From positions 1 through 64,000 of the forward strand of contig NZ_CP136514.1 in the NCBI RefSeq assembly GCF_032813545.1: a stretch of 64,000 bases of DNA. Reading direction: 5' to 3'. The first letter of the stretch is position 1, and each line of letters begins with the position of its first letter. Positions 15,899 to 25,986 of the stretch are shown piece after piece. Made by a program: the position numbers and the translations under genes. The notes beneath the pieces are model-generated. The model searched no databases. It was not told where the DNA came from and was given only the letters and a program-made list of their open reading frames with translations. This DNA comes from Nodosilinea sp. E11 (GTDB lineage: Bacteria > Cyanobacteriota > Cyanobacteriia > Phormidesmidales > Phormidesmidaceae).

Positions 15899-16873
15899 AT
15901 GACGCAATTTTCGGTGTCTGTGATCATCTGCACTGTAGGCAGGAGTACGTCTCTCCGACAGGTCATGGACTCAGTATCGAGCTGGCGTTCTACCTTGCAG
16001 GAGCTAATTGTTGTTATAGGCCCTACTCAAGATGATACGAACACAGTTTTATCAGAATACAAACATTTAATTACTCAAACTATTGTTGCGGAATGTAAAA
16101 ATGTGAGCGTGGCGCGAAACTTGGGCTTGAGAGCCGCCTCGCAGGAAATTGTTTTATATCTGGATGATGATGTTATTCCATCGGCGGACTGGGTGGAGCA
16201 CCATGGGAGGGCGCACCAAGAGCAGGGACGGCGTTGCGGGTGCGTGGCAGGAGCTGTGGCTGATCAGACTCGACCGAAGGCACCGCTTCAGTTTTCGAGG
16301 GGAGTTCACACTCGCATGAGTAGGTCTCGGCCTGTACTGTCGCTAGAGTCGGAGCAGCGCTATCTATCGAGTGCTGGTTGGTTTTCGGGGGTGATGGGGG
16401 CCAATGCGTCGTACAAACGGGAGGCGCTTTTACAGATTGGTGGCTTTGATGAGTTTTTTGAATATTTTCTAGAGGAAACTGATGTGTGCTTACGCCTGCT
16501 CGAAGCGGGCTATACCATACATCACATTGACTGTACGGTTGACCATTATGTTCAGCCAAGTCACAATCGCCAAGATGGTAGACATTTGACCTGCTGGTAT
16601 GCGCTGGCCAAGAACACGACCTATTTTGCCCTCAAGCATGGGGCTAGCCACTGCCAGGATTCGCTCTGGTTTCGGATGCGTTTGGCTGGATTGCTGACCT
16701 ATCGTTGCTTTTTGAGAATCTTGCGGCTGAAATTGACCCATCGCTTGCCCAATCAGGTGTTGCAGCAATATCTGGGAGAGGCGATCGCCGGTATTCGGCA
16801 GGGGTGGCGCTCTGGGCTCCAGTTTCACTCGGCTCAGCCTCAACCTATATTAAGCCCCCGGAGAGATGCTTAA
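15899..16873 (+). CDS. Family 2 glycosyltransferase
   Basis: 324 residues with a complete GT-A domain. VSVIICTVGRSTSLRQVMDS starts the fold, SVARNLGLRAASQEIVLYLDDDVIP contains the DxD-type metal site (LDDD, about residues 93-96), and IGGFDEFFEYFLEETDVCLRL gives the catalytic-base ED/ETD region. The C-terminus is basic and amphipathic, with no clear membrane helix. It acts in the cytoplasm on a glycan of the adjacent polysaccharide pathway. It begins directly after the AT-rich divergent promoter and is separated from the next gene by a non-coding stretch. Confidence 0.88.
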   Translation: MTQFSVSVIICTVGRSTSLRQVMDSVSSWRSTLQELIVVIGPTQDDTNTVLSEYKHLITQTIVAECKNVSVARNLGLRAASQEIVLYLDDDVIPSADWVEHHGRAHQEQGRRCGCVAGAVADQTRPKAPLQFSRGVHTRMSRSRPVLSLESEQRYLSSAGWFSGVMGANASYKREALLQIGGFDEFFEYFLEETDVCLRLLEAGYTIHHIDCTVDHYVQPSHNRQDGRHLTCWYALAKNTTYFALKHGASHCQDSLWFRMRLAGLLTYRCFLRILRLKLTHRLPNQVLQQYLGEAIAGIRQGWRSGLQFHSAQPQPILSPRRDA

Positions 16874-17263
16874 TCTAAACAAGTGGGGATAGTAAGATGA
16901 GGCCGTAATCGCTGACTGTTTGTATCACCCGCTTCTATTCTCTATAGCCTAGCTAAGAGTAAACACCGCAAACATCACGATACCATGGCATCAGTGACCT
17001 AGTAGTTAAAGATGAAAAGATTGGTCGCCGCCTGCCTGCGGTCTTCACTTTCACCGGGCAATCGCGTTTTACTGGTGTATTTTCCAAGGCTTAGAGGCGA
17101 TCGCGGCGCTGTTAGGTTGCTTGTATATGGACATTGTAGCGATTCCAGCTCCAGAGCTACAACTGTCGCGGCTAAAGCGAACGCTGTCAAGGTTGGACGC
17201 GATCAAAGCGGATGCGAGGGCTTCATTAGCGCTGACCACAACCCATTTGTTCACCTAAATGTT
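16874..17263. other. Intergenic stretch before the methyltransferase-UbiA gene
   Basis: 390 bp. A frame continuous with the next gene opens at 17012, but its first 84 codons are unlike the rest (GC-rich, Arg/Ser-rich, no motif) and look non-coding, so I leave them out. It contains a GGCGATCGCGG HIP1-type site; no terminator was found with confidence. Confidence 0.4.
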
Positions 17264-20251
17264 ATGAAAGTAATTGCAATACCTAAAGAGGTTGACCCTG
17301 TTTTTTACCATTTAGATCAAAATTCACCTGAAAAAGGGTTTGAAATTCTTCAAATAGAACCTAATTTTTTCATTCCTCAAAGTTCCATATTTCAGGGTTG
17401 CAATAGAAAACCTGCCAACTTGACAAGCCTAGGCTTTAGAAAAAATAAAAGTAAACTATTAACAGAAAATGAATTTATCAAAAAAAAAATGAGTCATAAG
17501 GGTTGGATATTTCAGGTTGAAGCTATGGGAGATTTAAATGATTCTGAGACTGAAGCTAAAAAATATTTACTTAACAAGAATAGTCAAGTAAATTCCGAGC
17601 CTACGCTGTTAGACAAATTTAATTCCATGAGAAAAAATAAAGTGATTGAGATTTATGATGAGGATTATGCCCAGGAATACAACCAAAAGTTTCTTTTGAA
17701 TGAGGCGTCTAAAAAGAATACTGATTTTGAAGAAGAAACAATTAGTAAACTCTTAGGCCAAATTGGGGAAGGCGCAACATGGTTAGATGTTGCCTGTGGT
17801 ACAGGTTATTTTCTGAGTCGTTTTCCTAATATAAAACGAGCTGGTCTAGATGTTTCGCCTGCCATGCTCAGGGTTGCAAAACAGGAAAATCCTAATGCTT
17901 CACTTGTGCAAGGAGACTATCGAGATGAACGCCCTCAGTGGGAGGGGAAATGGGATTTAGTAACTTGCATGTGGTGGGCGTATGGGTATGTAGAGTCACT
18001 GTTACAATTAGAAACAGTCGTTGAAAACCTTGTGAGCTGGACATCTGATCAAGGAGTTTGCTTTCTTCCAATATGCGTTCCAGAAGAAATTGGGGCTGGC
18101 AATGTCAAACTTCCCTATAGCCAAAGTGTCGCTGTATATGGTGGGGAAATTTGCTTTGAAGCAGTCATTTGGAGTTGGCTCGATGGCTCTAATAAACTTC
18201 ATAGAAATATGATTGCACCACAGCCAGAATATTTAATAGCCTTATTTGAAAAATACTTTGATCAAGTAGAAACTATTGAGTCGCCTCTTTTTCAGGCAGG
18301 CAAAACAATAGCGATCATTGCCCGTTCAAAAAAACAGAGAGAGGGTCTTAAGACAACTGTAAAAACTGAAATCTCAACAGCAGGTAGATTCCTGGCATCA
18401 TTTTTCAAAGCAATTCGATCGCACGATTGGTGGCTCTACAAAATTCCACCACTACTGGCGATCGCCTATGCCGAAATTCTGTTGCTAGATTTTCCTGTTC
18501 TCCAATCAATTCTGACTGTAGCTGCGTTGTTATTTACGATCGCCTGTGTCGCAGCCTACGGGCACATTATCAATGACAGCTTTGACATTGGAGCCGATCA
18601 GCAGGTTGGCAAACATAACTCAATGGCTCGATTCTCACCCTGGCAACGCGCCCTATTCTGCCTTGCCTTCACCGGACTCGGATTCAGCCTACCCGTCCTG
18701 CTCCACTTTGGCATTCTGCCGATCATCCTGCTAGGCATCAACTATCTGCTGCCCACCCTCTACTCGACCCCACCTTTCCGCTTTAAAGAAAAAGGTATCT
18801 TAGGTATCATCAGCGATGCCGCTGGCGCACACGCTATTCCAACCCTCTTCATAGCCACTACCTTTACCCACCTCGTCACGGCACCCTCTCTGCAAGCAAC
18901 CGCACTTACGATCTCTGCCACCACCTGGGCATTCTTCGCCGGACTGCGCGGTATTCTCTTACATCAGCTTTGGGATCGTAGTGATGATCTAAAATCCAGT
19001 GTCATAACCTTCGTCACAAAATCCCGGGTTGAAACCGTCCGATTTTGGATGAGCCGCCTTCTCTTTCCTGTTGAGATGTTGCTTATGGGTGCACTGATTC
19101 TGGTAATAGCTCCAGCCGCACCCCTTATCCTCGTATTTACCGTTTTTTACTTTCTGCTCAAGCTCATCTTGACCAAACTCGATCCCACAGCCACCCTTGA
19201 TCCCGCCCCCGTTCAAAAAGCCTACGTCATTCCCCATGACTTCTATGAAGTTAGCCTACCCCTCACTCTGGCGACTATTCTTGGTCTCAAAAATCCCTAC
19301 TTTACTATTCTTTTACTCCTGCATACCTTCCTGTTTTATCCCGGCTTTGAAAGGCGTATCACCAACCTGATCCAGTTCATTCGTAAGCCACCTGCACAAT
19401 CACCGTTGAATCTGCCTCGGCCTGGTTCGGCACCGATTAACGACTCTCCCCAGTCAACTCAGAATAGATCCATAACACATGTCCAGGCTTTGACAGAGAA
19501 CGTTTCTGTGCCTGCATCCGATAGCAGTCTGTGTACCAACTCCGAAACTTCGTCCATACCTGTCCAAAGTCAGTCAGAACAGATCCCATCCAAGACCCAA
19601 CTAATTCCATCGCAATTAGAGCAATTCCAGGACTATCTGCAACAGTCTCACGATCAACTCCGACAATTACAAAGCAACAGCGCGCGCGATCGCCACCATA
19701 CTCAGACCGAACTGGCAAATCTCCAGTCCGCGCTAACCCAGATCCAGTCCGAACTGGCAAACCTGAGGGCAGAGCTAGCTCAAGCCGAAGCGGTACGGCA
19801 AGCTGCCCAGACCGAAACAACCCAGCTCACGGCCTTCCTTCACACCCCGGGATCATCGGTGGTCATAGACTATTACCGCCATGCGATCGCCACCGATCCC
19901 GACAATCTCCAACTCTATGACCAGGCCCTCGCCCTGTATCCCCATGACGCACAACTGCATCTTCAGTTAGCCGCCTACCTGGTCCAGCAGGGTAAGCTCG
20001 ACGAAGCCATCAGCTGCTGCCAAACTGCAATTCAGCACTGCCCTAACCACTTCGACCTCCACTTGGAACTGGCTAAGACCCTGGAAACTGCGAAACGGTG
20101 GGAGGAAGCGATCGCCACCTATCGTTGCGCGATTGAACTCAATCCTCACGATGCTTATGTCCATCAACTCCTGGGTAATGCTCTCGCTGCCCACGGTCAA
20201 CTTAATGAAGCCAGCGTCGCCTATCGCCGCTCCTTGCAGTTTCAATCGTAA
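17264..20251 (+). CDS. Methyltransferase-UbiA prenyltransferase-TPR fusion protein
   Basis: About 995 residues from the chosen ATG, which has no good ribosome site; 17012 and about 17525 are alternatives. A class I SAM methyltransferase spans about 135-355 (WLDVACGTGYFLSRF near 172). A multi-pass UbiA-family domain spans about 375-680, with the first Asp-rich motif NDSFDIGAD near 436 and the second DRSDD near 571, plus YSTPPFRFKEKG. A Gln-rich linker and coiled coil (about 800-855) and three TPR-like repeats (866-995) follow. UbiA enzymes transfer prenyl groups or act on polyprenyl-phosphate sugars in the membrane. In this cluster the enzyme might modify or make a lipid-linked glycan precursor. 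It ends overlapping the convergent wzt-like gene by 10 bp. Confidence 0.75.
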   Translation: MKVIAIPKEVDPVFYHLDQNSPEKGFEILQIEPNFFIPQSSIFQGCNRKPANLTSLGFRKNKSKLLTENEFIKKKMSHKGWIFQVEAMGDLNDSETEAKKYLLNKNSQVNSEPTLLDKFNSMRKNKVIEIYDEDYAQEYNQKFLLNEASKKNTDFEEETISKLLGQIGEGATWLDVACGTGYFLSRFPNIKRAGLDVSPAMLRVAKQENPNASLVQGDYRDERPQWEGKWDLVTCMWWAYGYVESLLQLETVVENLVSWTSDQGVCFLPICVPEEIGAGNVKLPYSQSVAVYGGEICFEAVIWSWLDGSNKLHRNMIAPQPEYLIALFEKYFDQVETIESPLFQAGKTIAIIARSKKQREGLKTTVKTEISTAGRFLASFFKAIRSHDWWLYKIPPLLAIAYAEILLLDFPVLQSILTVAALLFTIACVAAYGHIINDSFDIGADQQVGKHNSMARFSPWQRALFCLAFTGLGFSLPVLLHFGILPIILLGINYLLPTLYSTPPFRFKEKGILGIISDAAGAHAIPTLFIATTFTHLVTAPSLQATALTISATTWAFFAGLRGILLHQLWDRSDDLKSSVITFVTKSRVETVRFWMSRLLFPVEMLLMGALILVIAPAAPLILVFTVFYFLLKLILTKLDPTATLDPAPVQKAYVIPHDFYEVSLPLTLATILGLKNPYFTILLLLHTFLFYPGFERRITNLIQFIRKPPAQSPLNLPRPGSAPINDSPQSTQNRSITHVQALTENVSVPASDSSLCTNSETSSIPVQSQSEQIPSKTQLIPSQLEQFQDYLQQSHDQLRQLQSNSARDRHHTQTELANLQSALTQIQSELANLRAELAQAEAVRQAAQTETTQLTAFLHTPGSSVVIDYYRHAIATDPDNLQLYDQALALYPHDAQLHLQLAAYLVQQGKLDEAISCCQTAIQHCPNHFDLHLELAKTLETAKRWEEAIATYRCAIELNPHDAYVHQLLGNALAAHGQLNEASVAYRRSLQFQS

Positions 20252-21627
20252 GCTGCTTTTACAACTTGCAGTTTGCCCTCTCCTGGTAAATCACAGAGAC
20301 CGTAGTGAGTAGGCCCCGTATTCTGAGGCTTGACGTGAAAAGCACCAACCTGGTCATAGATCCGGCAAATCTTGATTTGGTTGTTAATTTCAGCCCAGGG
20401 CAACTTACCCAAGCAGGCGTACAAAGCTGGGGATAAGCTGCATAATGCAAAGCCCAGCACATACTGACCTGGCGCAATGTTGAGATCAATGTGGTGATAA
20501 AACCGAATCGTATCTCCCTGAGCAACAGAATCCGGTGCGATCGCATTCTGCTGGTGGGTGCTTTTACTATGTACCAGCACGTTGAATTGATTGGTAATCA
20601 TCACCGCTACGATTGGTACCTCTTCCATAGGTTCTGTCAGCTTAAACTCGCAGCACAAATAAGCCTGTTCCCCTGCCTGAAAGACCGCTGTAAACTTTCC
20701 GTCCTGGTTACACATGGCATAACGAGTCAGACAAGCCGCATAACTCTCCGCCGCCTCGGCCTCATCAGCATCATCGGCCTTAGCATCTTCAAACACGACG
20801 CAATTTTCGTCAGTTGGCCAAAAAAAGTCTTGAACCTCAGGGGGTGGAGACGGTGCAGGCTTGGGTTCTGATTTCGGTTGTGGAACGGCTGACTGTTGCT
20901 GCCGCAGCTGGTAAAACTGCAAAATTCCCTGGCGCGGCTCTCCCTGAAAAACCTTTTCTCCCCCATGGAGGAGCACCACCTCATTGCAATACTGCTGTAC
21001 AGCTGCTAGTTGGTGCGTGACTAGAATAATGGTCGTTTGCTTCTCAATCAGCGTTTCCATTCGGGCGTAGCACTTTTGCTGAAAGAAAATATCCCCCACC
21101 GCCAGCACCTCATCCAAAATCAGCACATCACAGTCTAAAAATGCAAACAGGGAAAAGGCCAGCCGAGACTTCATACCGGAGGAGTACAGCTTCATCGGGC
21201 GATCAAAAAACTCCCCCAGTTCCGAAAATGCCTCAATTTCGGCCAGGCGACTCTGCACATAACCCGGCGGAAACCCCAGAAGTTCTGCACTGTAGAGGGC
21301 ATTAGCGCGACCGCTCAGCTCAAAGTTAAAATCGCGCCCCAGCTCAAGTAGCGAGAGCACCCGACCATTGAGCTGGTATGTACCCTCTGTTGGCTTCAAT
21401 ATTCCTGTGATAATTTTCAGCAAGGTGCTTTTACCAGCCCCATTCTCGCCAATAATACCGAGAAATTCGCCCCGTTTTACCTCGAAGGATATATTTCTGA
21501 ATGCCCAAAAGGGGGTGTGATAAGTGCGATCGCGCCAGCTCACCCACTCCCGCGCCCGATCCCAGGGATTGCGGTAGATTTTGAAGCACTTTCCCAGATT
21601 TTCAACTCGTAGGACGGTTTCGCTCAT
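20242..21627 (-). CDS. wzt: Wzt-type polysaccharide ABC exporter ATPase with glycan-binding C-terminal domain
   Basis: 461 residues. The nucleotide-binding domain (1-245) has Walker A GENGAGKST, the signature SSGMKSRLAFS, Walker B VLILDEVLAVGD and the H-loop LVTHQ. A Pro-rich linker (about 255-275) leads to a C-terminal beta-sandwich (about 300-455) of the Wzt_C type, which in O-antigen exporters recognises the finished glycan. Its ATG overlaps the stop of the permease gene (ATGA at 21624-21627), so the two are coupled. The pair exports an undecaprenyl- or lipid-linked polysaccharide across the inner membrane. Confidence 0.92.
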   Translation of the reverse strand: MSETVLRVENLGKCFKIYRNPWDRAREWVSWRDRTYHTPFWAFRNISFEVKRGEFLGIIGENGAGKSTLLKIITGILKPTEGTYQLNGRVLSLLELGRDFNFELSGRANALYSAELLGFPPGYVQSRLAEIEAFSELGEFFDRPMKLYSSGMKSRLAFSLFAFLDCDVLILDEVLAVGDIFFQQKCYARMETLIEKQTTIILVTHQLAAVQQYCNEVVLLHGGEKVFQGEPRQGILQFYQLRQQQSAVPQPKSEPKPAPSPPPEVQDFFWPTDENCVVFEDAKADDADEAEAAESYAACLTRYAMCNQDGKFTAVFQAGEQAYLCCEFKLTEPMEEVPIVAVMITNQFNVLVHSKSTHQQNAIAPDSVAQGDTIRFYHHIDLNIAPGQYVLGFALCSLSPALYACLGKLPWAEINNQIKICRIYDQVGAFHVKPQNTGPTHYGLCDLPGEGKLQVVKAAYD

Positions 21628-22400
21628 AGGGTATCCCGCACCTCATCTTGGAGGTTCCTATTCACAACAACCCCTAGCCAAAGGAAGACTAGAATCCAGG
21701 CAATCATAATGCCCCAAACTGGAAGGCGAGGCAACCGATTTTCTAGAATTACATAGCGGATGGATTCAATAAAGCTATAGGGCGGATTCAGGTAAAGAAA
21801 CGGTCGAATATTGGGGGGAATCACCTCATCGGGATAAAAAATCGGCATCGTCCAGCTCCAGAGGGGAATCAGAAACTGAAGCATTTGCCGAATGTCGGGG
21901 AAAAGCGTCTGTAAATTAGCCAGGGTTAGCTCCATGCCAAAGCCGAGACCTTGCAGCATGACGGCCAAGAGCGGCAGCAAGAAAATCCCCAGGCCCAGCG
22001 TTCCGCCAAATAGAGCGCTCAGCGGCAGCAGAAATACCAGGTATATCACCAACAGAAACAGAGACGTAACGGCAGCTTTGGCGACAAAAATTTCTGGCGG
22101 CAGCGCTAAGCGCTTGAGGAAGTGAGCATTTTGAGTAAAGGCATTGCCGCCCTGGGTGATTGCATCTATGAACGTCCGCCAGGGCAGTAACCCACTGGTC
22201 AAATATAGAGCGTAAGAGCCTTCGCCCGTGCCTCGGGTAATCAGCAGCGAAAAAACAATGGTGTAAACAATTATTTCGCATAGGGGATGCACAAGGTTCC
22301 ATAATATGCCCATGCCGGTGCCTGCATAGCGGAAGCGCAGATCGTTCCAGGCGTTGTAGGCAATATAGCGACGGTACCGATAAAGATTTTGAAACAACAA
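21624..22400 (-). CDS. wzm: Wzm-type polysaccharide ABC exporter permease
   Basis: 258 residues with about six membrane helices, in the ABC-2 permease fold of TagG/RfbA/Wzm. The N-terminus has RYRRYIAYNAWNDLRFRYAG, then GILWNLVHPLCEIIVYTIVF, and the C-terminal region has PPYSFIESIRYVILENRLP, all typical of this family. It forms the channel for the ATPase encoded immediately downstream. It is transcribed divergently from the glycosyltransferase at 22460 with 59 bp between the starts. Confidence 0.92.
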   Translation of the reverse strand: MLFQNLYRYRRYIAYNAWNDLRFRYAGTGMGILWNLVHPLCEIIVYTIVFSLLITRGTGEGSYALYLTSGLLPWRTFIDAITQGGNAFTQNAHFLKRLALPPEIFVAKAAVTSLFLLVIYLVFLLPLSALFGGTLGLGIFLLPLLAVMLQGLGFGMELTLANLQTLFPDIRQMLQFLIPLWSWTMPIFYPDEVIPPNIRPFLYLNPPYSFIESIRYVILENRLPRLPVWGIMIAWILVFLWLGVVVNRNLQDEVRDTL

Positions 22401-22459
22401 GGTAGGATAACGCTACAGGACTGGCAAGATGAGCACTGACAAGACTTAGCAACCGAGGC

Positions 22460-24703
22460 ATGGCAACCCGACCACCCTTCTCTAAGGTCACAGAATACAC
22501 CGACCTGCTGCAATCGAGACCCCGAATTTTTTGGCCGCTGGCAGACACTTCCGATCCCGGCGTAACGGTAATTTCCTCATTCTTCAATGCCCATCATTAC
22601 TTTGAGGCAGCCTGTCACTCTGTTCTCAATCAAACCTGGCAGAATTTTGAATGGCTAATTGTCGATGATGGCTCCACCGACCCGGCAGCCATTGCCCTAT
22701 TTGAAGAGCTACCCCAGCGGTCGCCAAAGATCAAAACCCTGCGGCATTCTGTGAACCGAGGCCCATCGGCAGCCAGAAATACTGCGATCGCTCAGGCCCG
22801 AGGCGAATACCTTTTTTTCATGGATCTAGACGATCTAATAGATCCGACCTATATCGAAAAGTGTGTTTTGTTTCTGGCAACCCATCCAGACTTTTCTTTA
22901 GTCAATGCTTACTCGGTTGGGTTTCAAGATCAGGAATATTGGTGGTCATTTGGATTCCATCAGCCCGCTCAGTTTATTCAGCAAAACTGGGTAACAGGAC
23001 GACTACTGTATCGTAAAACCGATTTTGAGGCTCTAGGTGGCTTTGACGAGACGTTGAGGGTTTACGAAGACTGGGAGCGCTGGTTACGAGCCATTACCCA
23101 CAACCAGCAGGGGTGGACCATACCTGAGTATTTAGACTGCTACCGCCGTCATGGTTCAGGGCTAATGGCAGCTACACTACGGCAACCGGCAAATAACCAA
23201 AGCACACTCAACCAGATTCGCGATCGGTATCAGGCGTTTTTCAGCACCCATCAGATTCCTCCTGTGCATCTCAATAATCCTAGATTTGACCTCCCTTCCC
23301 TACGCTCCCAGCTAAACCTGACCAATCCACTTCAGCGCAATGCCACAGCTTTGCAGGTTCTCTGCTGTTTTCCACATTTAGAAATGGGGGGCGCTGATCG
23401 CTTTAATGTCGATTTGGTGACAAGCTTGGCGGCTCGTGGCTACGCCTTTACCATTGTCACCACCCTGCCTGCCGATCACGTTTGGTACAAGCACTTTTAT
23501 GCCGTCACTCCAGATATCTTTCATCTGCCGAACGTGCTAGATGAACTACACTGGCTGGCCTGTATACAATATCTAATCGAGTCGCGGCAGGTAGATCTGA
23601 TACTAATTTCTAACTGCTACATTGCCTATTATTTTCTTCCGCTGCTGCGGCGCACGTTCCCTCAGGTGGCGTTTGTAGACTTTACCCACACCACCGATCC
23701 GGGCTGGCGTGGTAACGGCTATCCTCGTCTGTCTTGCCAGTTCAGCTCGTTTCTCGATCGCCAGATTGTATCGTCTCAGTTTTTAGCAAACGTTTACCGT
23801 GGGATGGGTGCGATCGCGCCAGAAAAACTGTGTGTTTGTTATACCAACATTGCGACCGACCTTTGGCAACCGAACCAACAAAAGCGGCAAAAGCTTCGAG
23901 ATAAACTCGGCATTGCTGATGAAACTGTTGTACTGCTCTATCCGGCTCGCATCGTTGAACAGAAACGCCCTCTGTTTATGGTGGATGTGGTTAAAGCACT
24001 GGTCGAAACAATTTCATCAGTTGCTGTAATTGTTGTAGGCGATGGCGACTTATTGCCTGATCTACGAGCTAAGGTCAGTCAGCTCCGCTTAAGCTCTCAC
24101 TTCCACATCCTGCCTCCAGCCTCACCGACCGATATGCCAGATTTCTATGCAGCGTCAGACATTCTGCTCCTGCCGTCAGCCTATGAGGGCCTCTCTCTAG
24201 CCCTATACGAAGCAATGGCGATGGCGCTGCCAGTGGTCGTGGCGGATGTGGGCGGTCATGGTGAGCTGGTAACGCCTGAGACAGGCTACCTGGTTCCACT
24301 AGGCGAGTCAGATCAGGCCGAGGTACATGCCTATTTAGGTCGGCTGGTGACCTTAGTGCAAGACCAAGCCTTAAGACAGCGAATTGGACAAAATGCCCGA
24401 CAGCGTGTGGCGGAGTCCTTTGACCTGAGCGCTATGGCAGATTGCATGGAAAAGATTTTTCAGGCTGCAATCGCAGACCGCCGGAGTCAGCCATTACCTA
24501 CTGCTCACGATGCCGATGATGCTAATGTTGCGATCGCGGAAGAAATGCTACTGATGGCCCTTGAATATTGTCGTCAAGAAAAGCTCATGTACCAGCTATG
24601 GTGGGAAAAGCAAGCAATGGAAACTTCGAAATTCTGGAAGCTGCGACGGCAGTGGTTCAGGCTCAAACGGTTCCTACGGTTAACCGATGAAGAAGACCTA
24701 TAA
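22460..24703 (+). CDS. Bifunctional GT2-GT4 glycosyltransferase
   Basis: 747 residues. The GT2 domain (about 30-255) begins GVTVISSFFNAHHYFEAA, has VDDGSTDP and the DxD-type FMDLDDLIDP near 120. The GT4 domain (about 290-680) has LEMGGADRFNVDL, LYPARIVEQKRPL and the donor motif LLPSAYEGLSLALYEAMAMA. The C-terminus ends ETSKFWKLRRQWFRLKRFL, a basic helix also present in the giant protein at 11526-15590. Two transfer sites in one chain suggest that it adds two successive sugars to the exported glycan. All motifs look intact. Confidence 0.88.
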   Translation: MATRPPFSKVTEYTDLLQSRPRIFWPLADTSDPGVTVISSFFNAHHYFEAACHSVLNQTWQNFEWLIVDDGSTDPAAIALFEELPQRSPKIKTLRHSVNRGPSAARNTAIAQARGEYLFFMDLDDLIDPTYIEKCVLFLATHPDFSLVNAYSVGFQDQEYWWSFGFHQPAQFIQQNWVTGRLLYRKTDFEALGGFDETLRVYEDWERWLRAITHNQQGWTIPEYLDCYRRHGSGLMAATLRQPANNQSTLNQIRDRYQAFFSTHQIPPVHLNNPRFDLPSLRSQLNLTNPLQRNATALQVLCCFPHLEMGGADRFNVDLVTSLAARGYAFTIVTTLPADHVWYKHFYAVTPDIFHLPNVLDELHWLACIQYLIESRQVDLILISNCYIAYYFLPLLRRTFPQVAFVDFTHTTDPGWRGNGYPRLSCQFSSFLDRQIVSSQFLANVYRGMGAIAPEKLCVCYTNIATDLWQPNQQKRQKLRDKLGIADETVVLLYPARIVEQKRPLFMVDVVKALVETISSVAVIVVGDGDLLPDLRAKVSQLRLSSHFHILPPASPTDMPDFYAASDILLLPSAYEGLSLALYEAMAMALPVVVADVGGHGELVTPETGYLVPLGESDQAEVHAYLGRLVTLVQDQALRQRIGQNARQRVAESFDLSAMADCMEKIFQAAIADRRSQPLPTAHDADDANVAIAEEMLLMALEYCRQEKLMYQLWWEKQAMETSKFWKLRRQWFRLKRFLRLTDEEDL

Positions 24704-24723
24704 CAACATTACCAACCTTAATT

Positions 24724-25980
24724 ATGGTTACAAATACTTATTTGAGAGAGCTGATTACTCATACTCAAAAAGCCTTAAATATTTGCTCCAAGAATACAAA
24801 AATCTATCAACATCTTGGCGAATTATATAAAATCCAGAAAGACTTTGAGCAAGCCAGTTATTACTATATTGAGGCAATTAAGTTATCGCCCGCTCCATCT
24901 TCATGCTTTTATAGCCTCCACTTTACATTACAGGCGATGAATTGGTTTGGTGGTTGTAGTGATACCCATCTGATTGAAGATGGTGTATTGGCATTACGGC
25001 AAGTTGTACAGGAAAATTCTGATTTCAACTTTTCGAAAATCGTATTAGGAGAGTTATTAGCTCAGCAAGGCAATATTGAGGAGGCAACTTCCTATTACAG
25101 ATCAGCTAGCTATCATCAAACCATGCTGTCCCATCCTGAACTCGTCAAAAAGTCATGGGACAACAGCTTTCAAAGACAACCTAACTTCTTAATTGTAGGC
25201 TTCCCCAAATGTGGTACGACTTCCCTGTATAGTTATTTAGCATCCCATCCCAAAATTTTACCTACTGCCACCAAGGAAATTCGTCAGATTAACCTCTCAG
25301 AAATGCGTGAAATTGATTTATACTTATCCCACTTTCCCACTATAACTGACAGCAGTTACTTGACATTTGAAGCTTCGCCAAGCTCTATTCTTTTCCCCAA
25401 ATTTTTAAGAGATTTATCAAAACATTTATCAAAAACTAAAGTAATCATTTTGCTTCGCAATCCTGTTAATCGAAGCATCTCTGAATTCTACTTTGCACAA
25501 AAGATTTTAAATATTCGCTCACCAACTTATTTTGAAGAATCAGTCGATAGTTTGCTCAATTCAGAAGATCCCTGCAGCATATTCGAACTGTTGTCAAGAT
25601 TTTCGTTATATTTGACAGATGAGACATCTCTAAAACAAGTGCCAAACTTCTATCAGGATGAAAAAATACTACAGAATGGTATTCTGCCACATATATTAGG
25701 GAGCTTTTATATTTACTACTTAAAAGCATGGCTGCAATATTTTTCAAAAGAGAAAGTGTTAATCCTTCAGAGCGAGGATTTATTTCAAAAACCTGTGGAA
25801 GTGATGGAAAAAGTATATGAGTTTCTAGGCCTAGCCACCCATGCTTTATCGCAGTACCACAATTCAAATCCTAATACATATCCTCTCGTATCTAAAAAAT
25901 GTCGCAATCAAATGGAAAATTTATTTCGTCCTTATAATCAGCAATTGGAAAGTTATTTAGATATGCAGTTTAATTGGTAA
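24724..25980 (+). CDS. TPR-sulfotransferase
   Basis: 418 residues. TPR-like helices occupy about 5-140 (IYQHLGELYKIQKDFEQASY). The sulfotransferase domain follows from about 152: the 5'-phosphosulfate loop GFPKCGTTSLYSYL near 158, and the 3'-phosphate motif LLRNPVNRSISEFYF near 250. It would move sulfate from PAPS to a sugar hydroxyl, consistent with a sulfated extracellular polysaccharide. It lies 20 bp after the GT2-GT4 gene, so it is probably in the same transcript, and converges with the next sulfotransferase gene. AT-rich compared with its neighbour. Confidence 0.87.
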   Translation: MVTNTYLRELITHTQKALNICSKNTKIYQHLGELYKIQKDFEQASYYYIEAIKLSPAPSSCFYSLHFTLQAMNWFGGCSDTHLIEDGVLALRQVVQENSDFNFSKIVLGELLAQQGNIEEATSYYRSASYHQTMLSHPELVKKSWDNSFQRQPNFLIVGFPKCGTTSLYSYLASHPKILPTATKEIRQINLSEMREIDLYLSHFPTITDSSYLTFEASPSSILFPKFLRDLSKHLSKTKVIILLRNPVNRSISEFYFAQKILNIRSPTYFEESVDSLLNSEDPCSIFELLSRFSLYLTDETSLKQVPNFYQDEKILQNGILPHILGSFYIYYLKAWLQYFSKEKVLILQSEDLFQKPVEVMEKVYEFLGLATHALSQYHNSNPNTYPLVSKKCRNQMENLFRPYNQQLESYLDMQFNW

Positions 25981-25986
25981 CTGTAG

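Noticed and set aside
17012..17263. An upstream extension of the methyltransferase-UbiA protein by 84 residues
   Set aside because: Composition and residue pattern differ from the rest, with no motif and no ribosome site; treated as non-coding.
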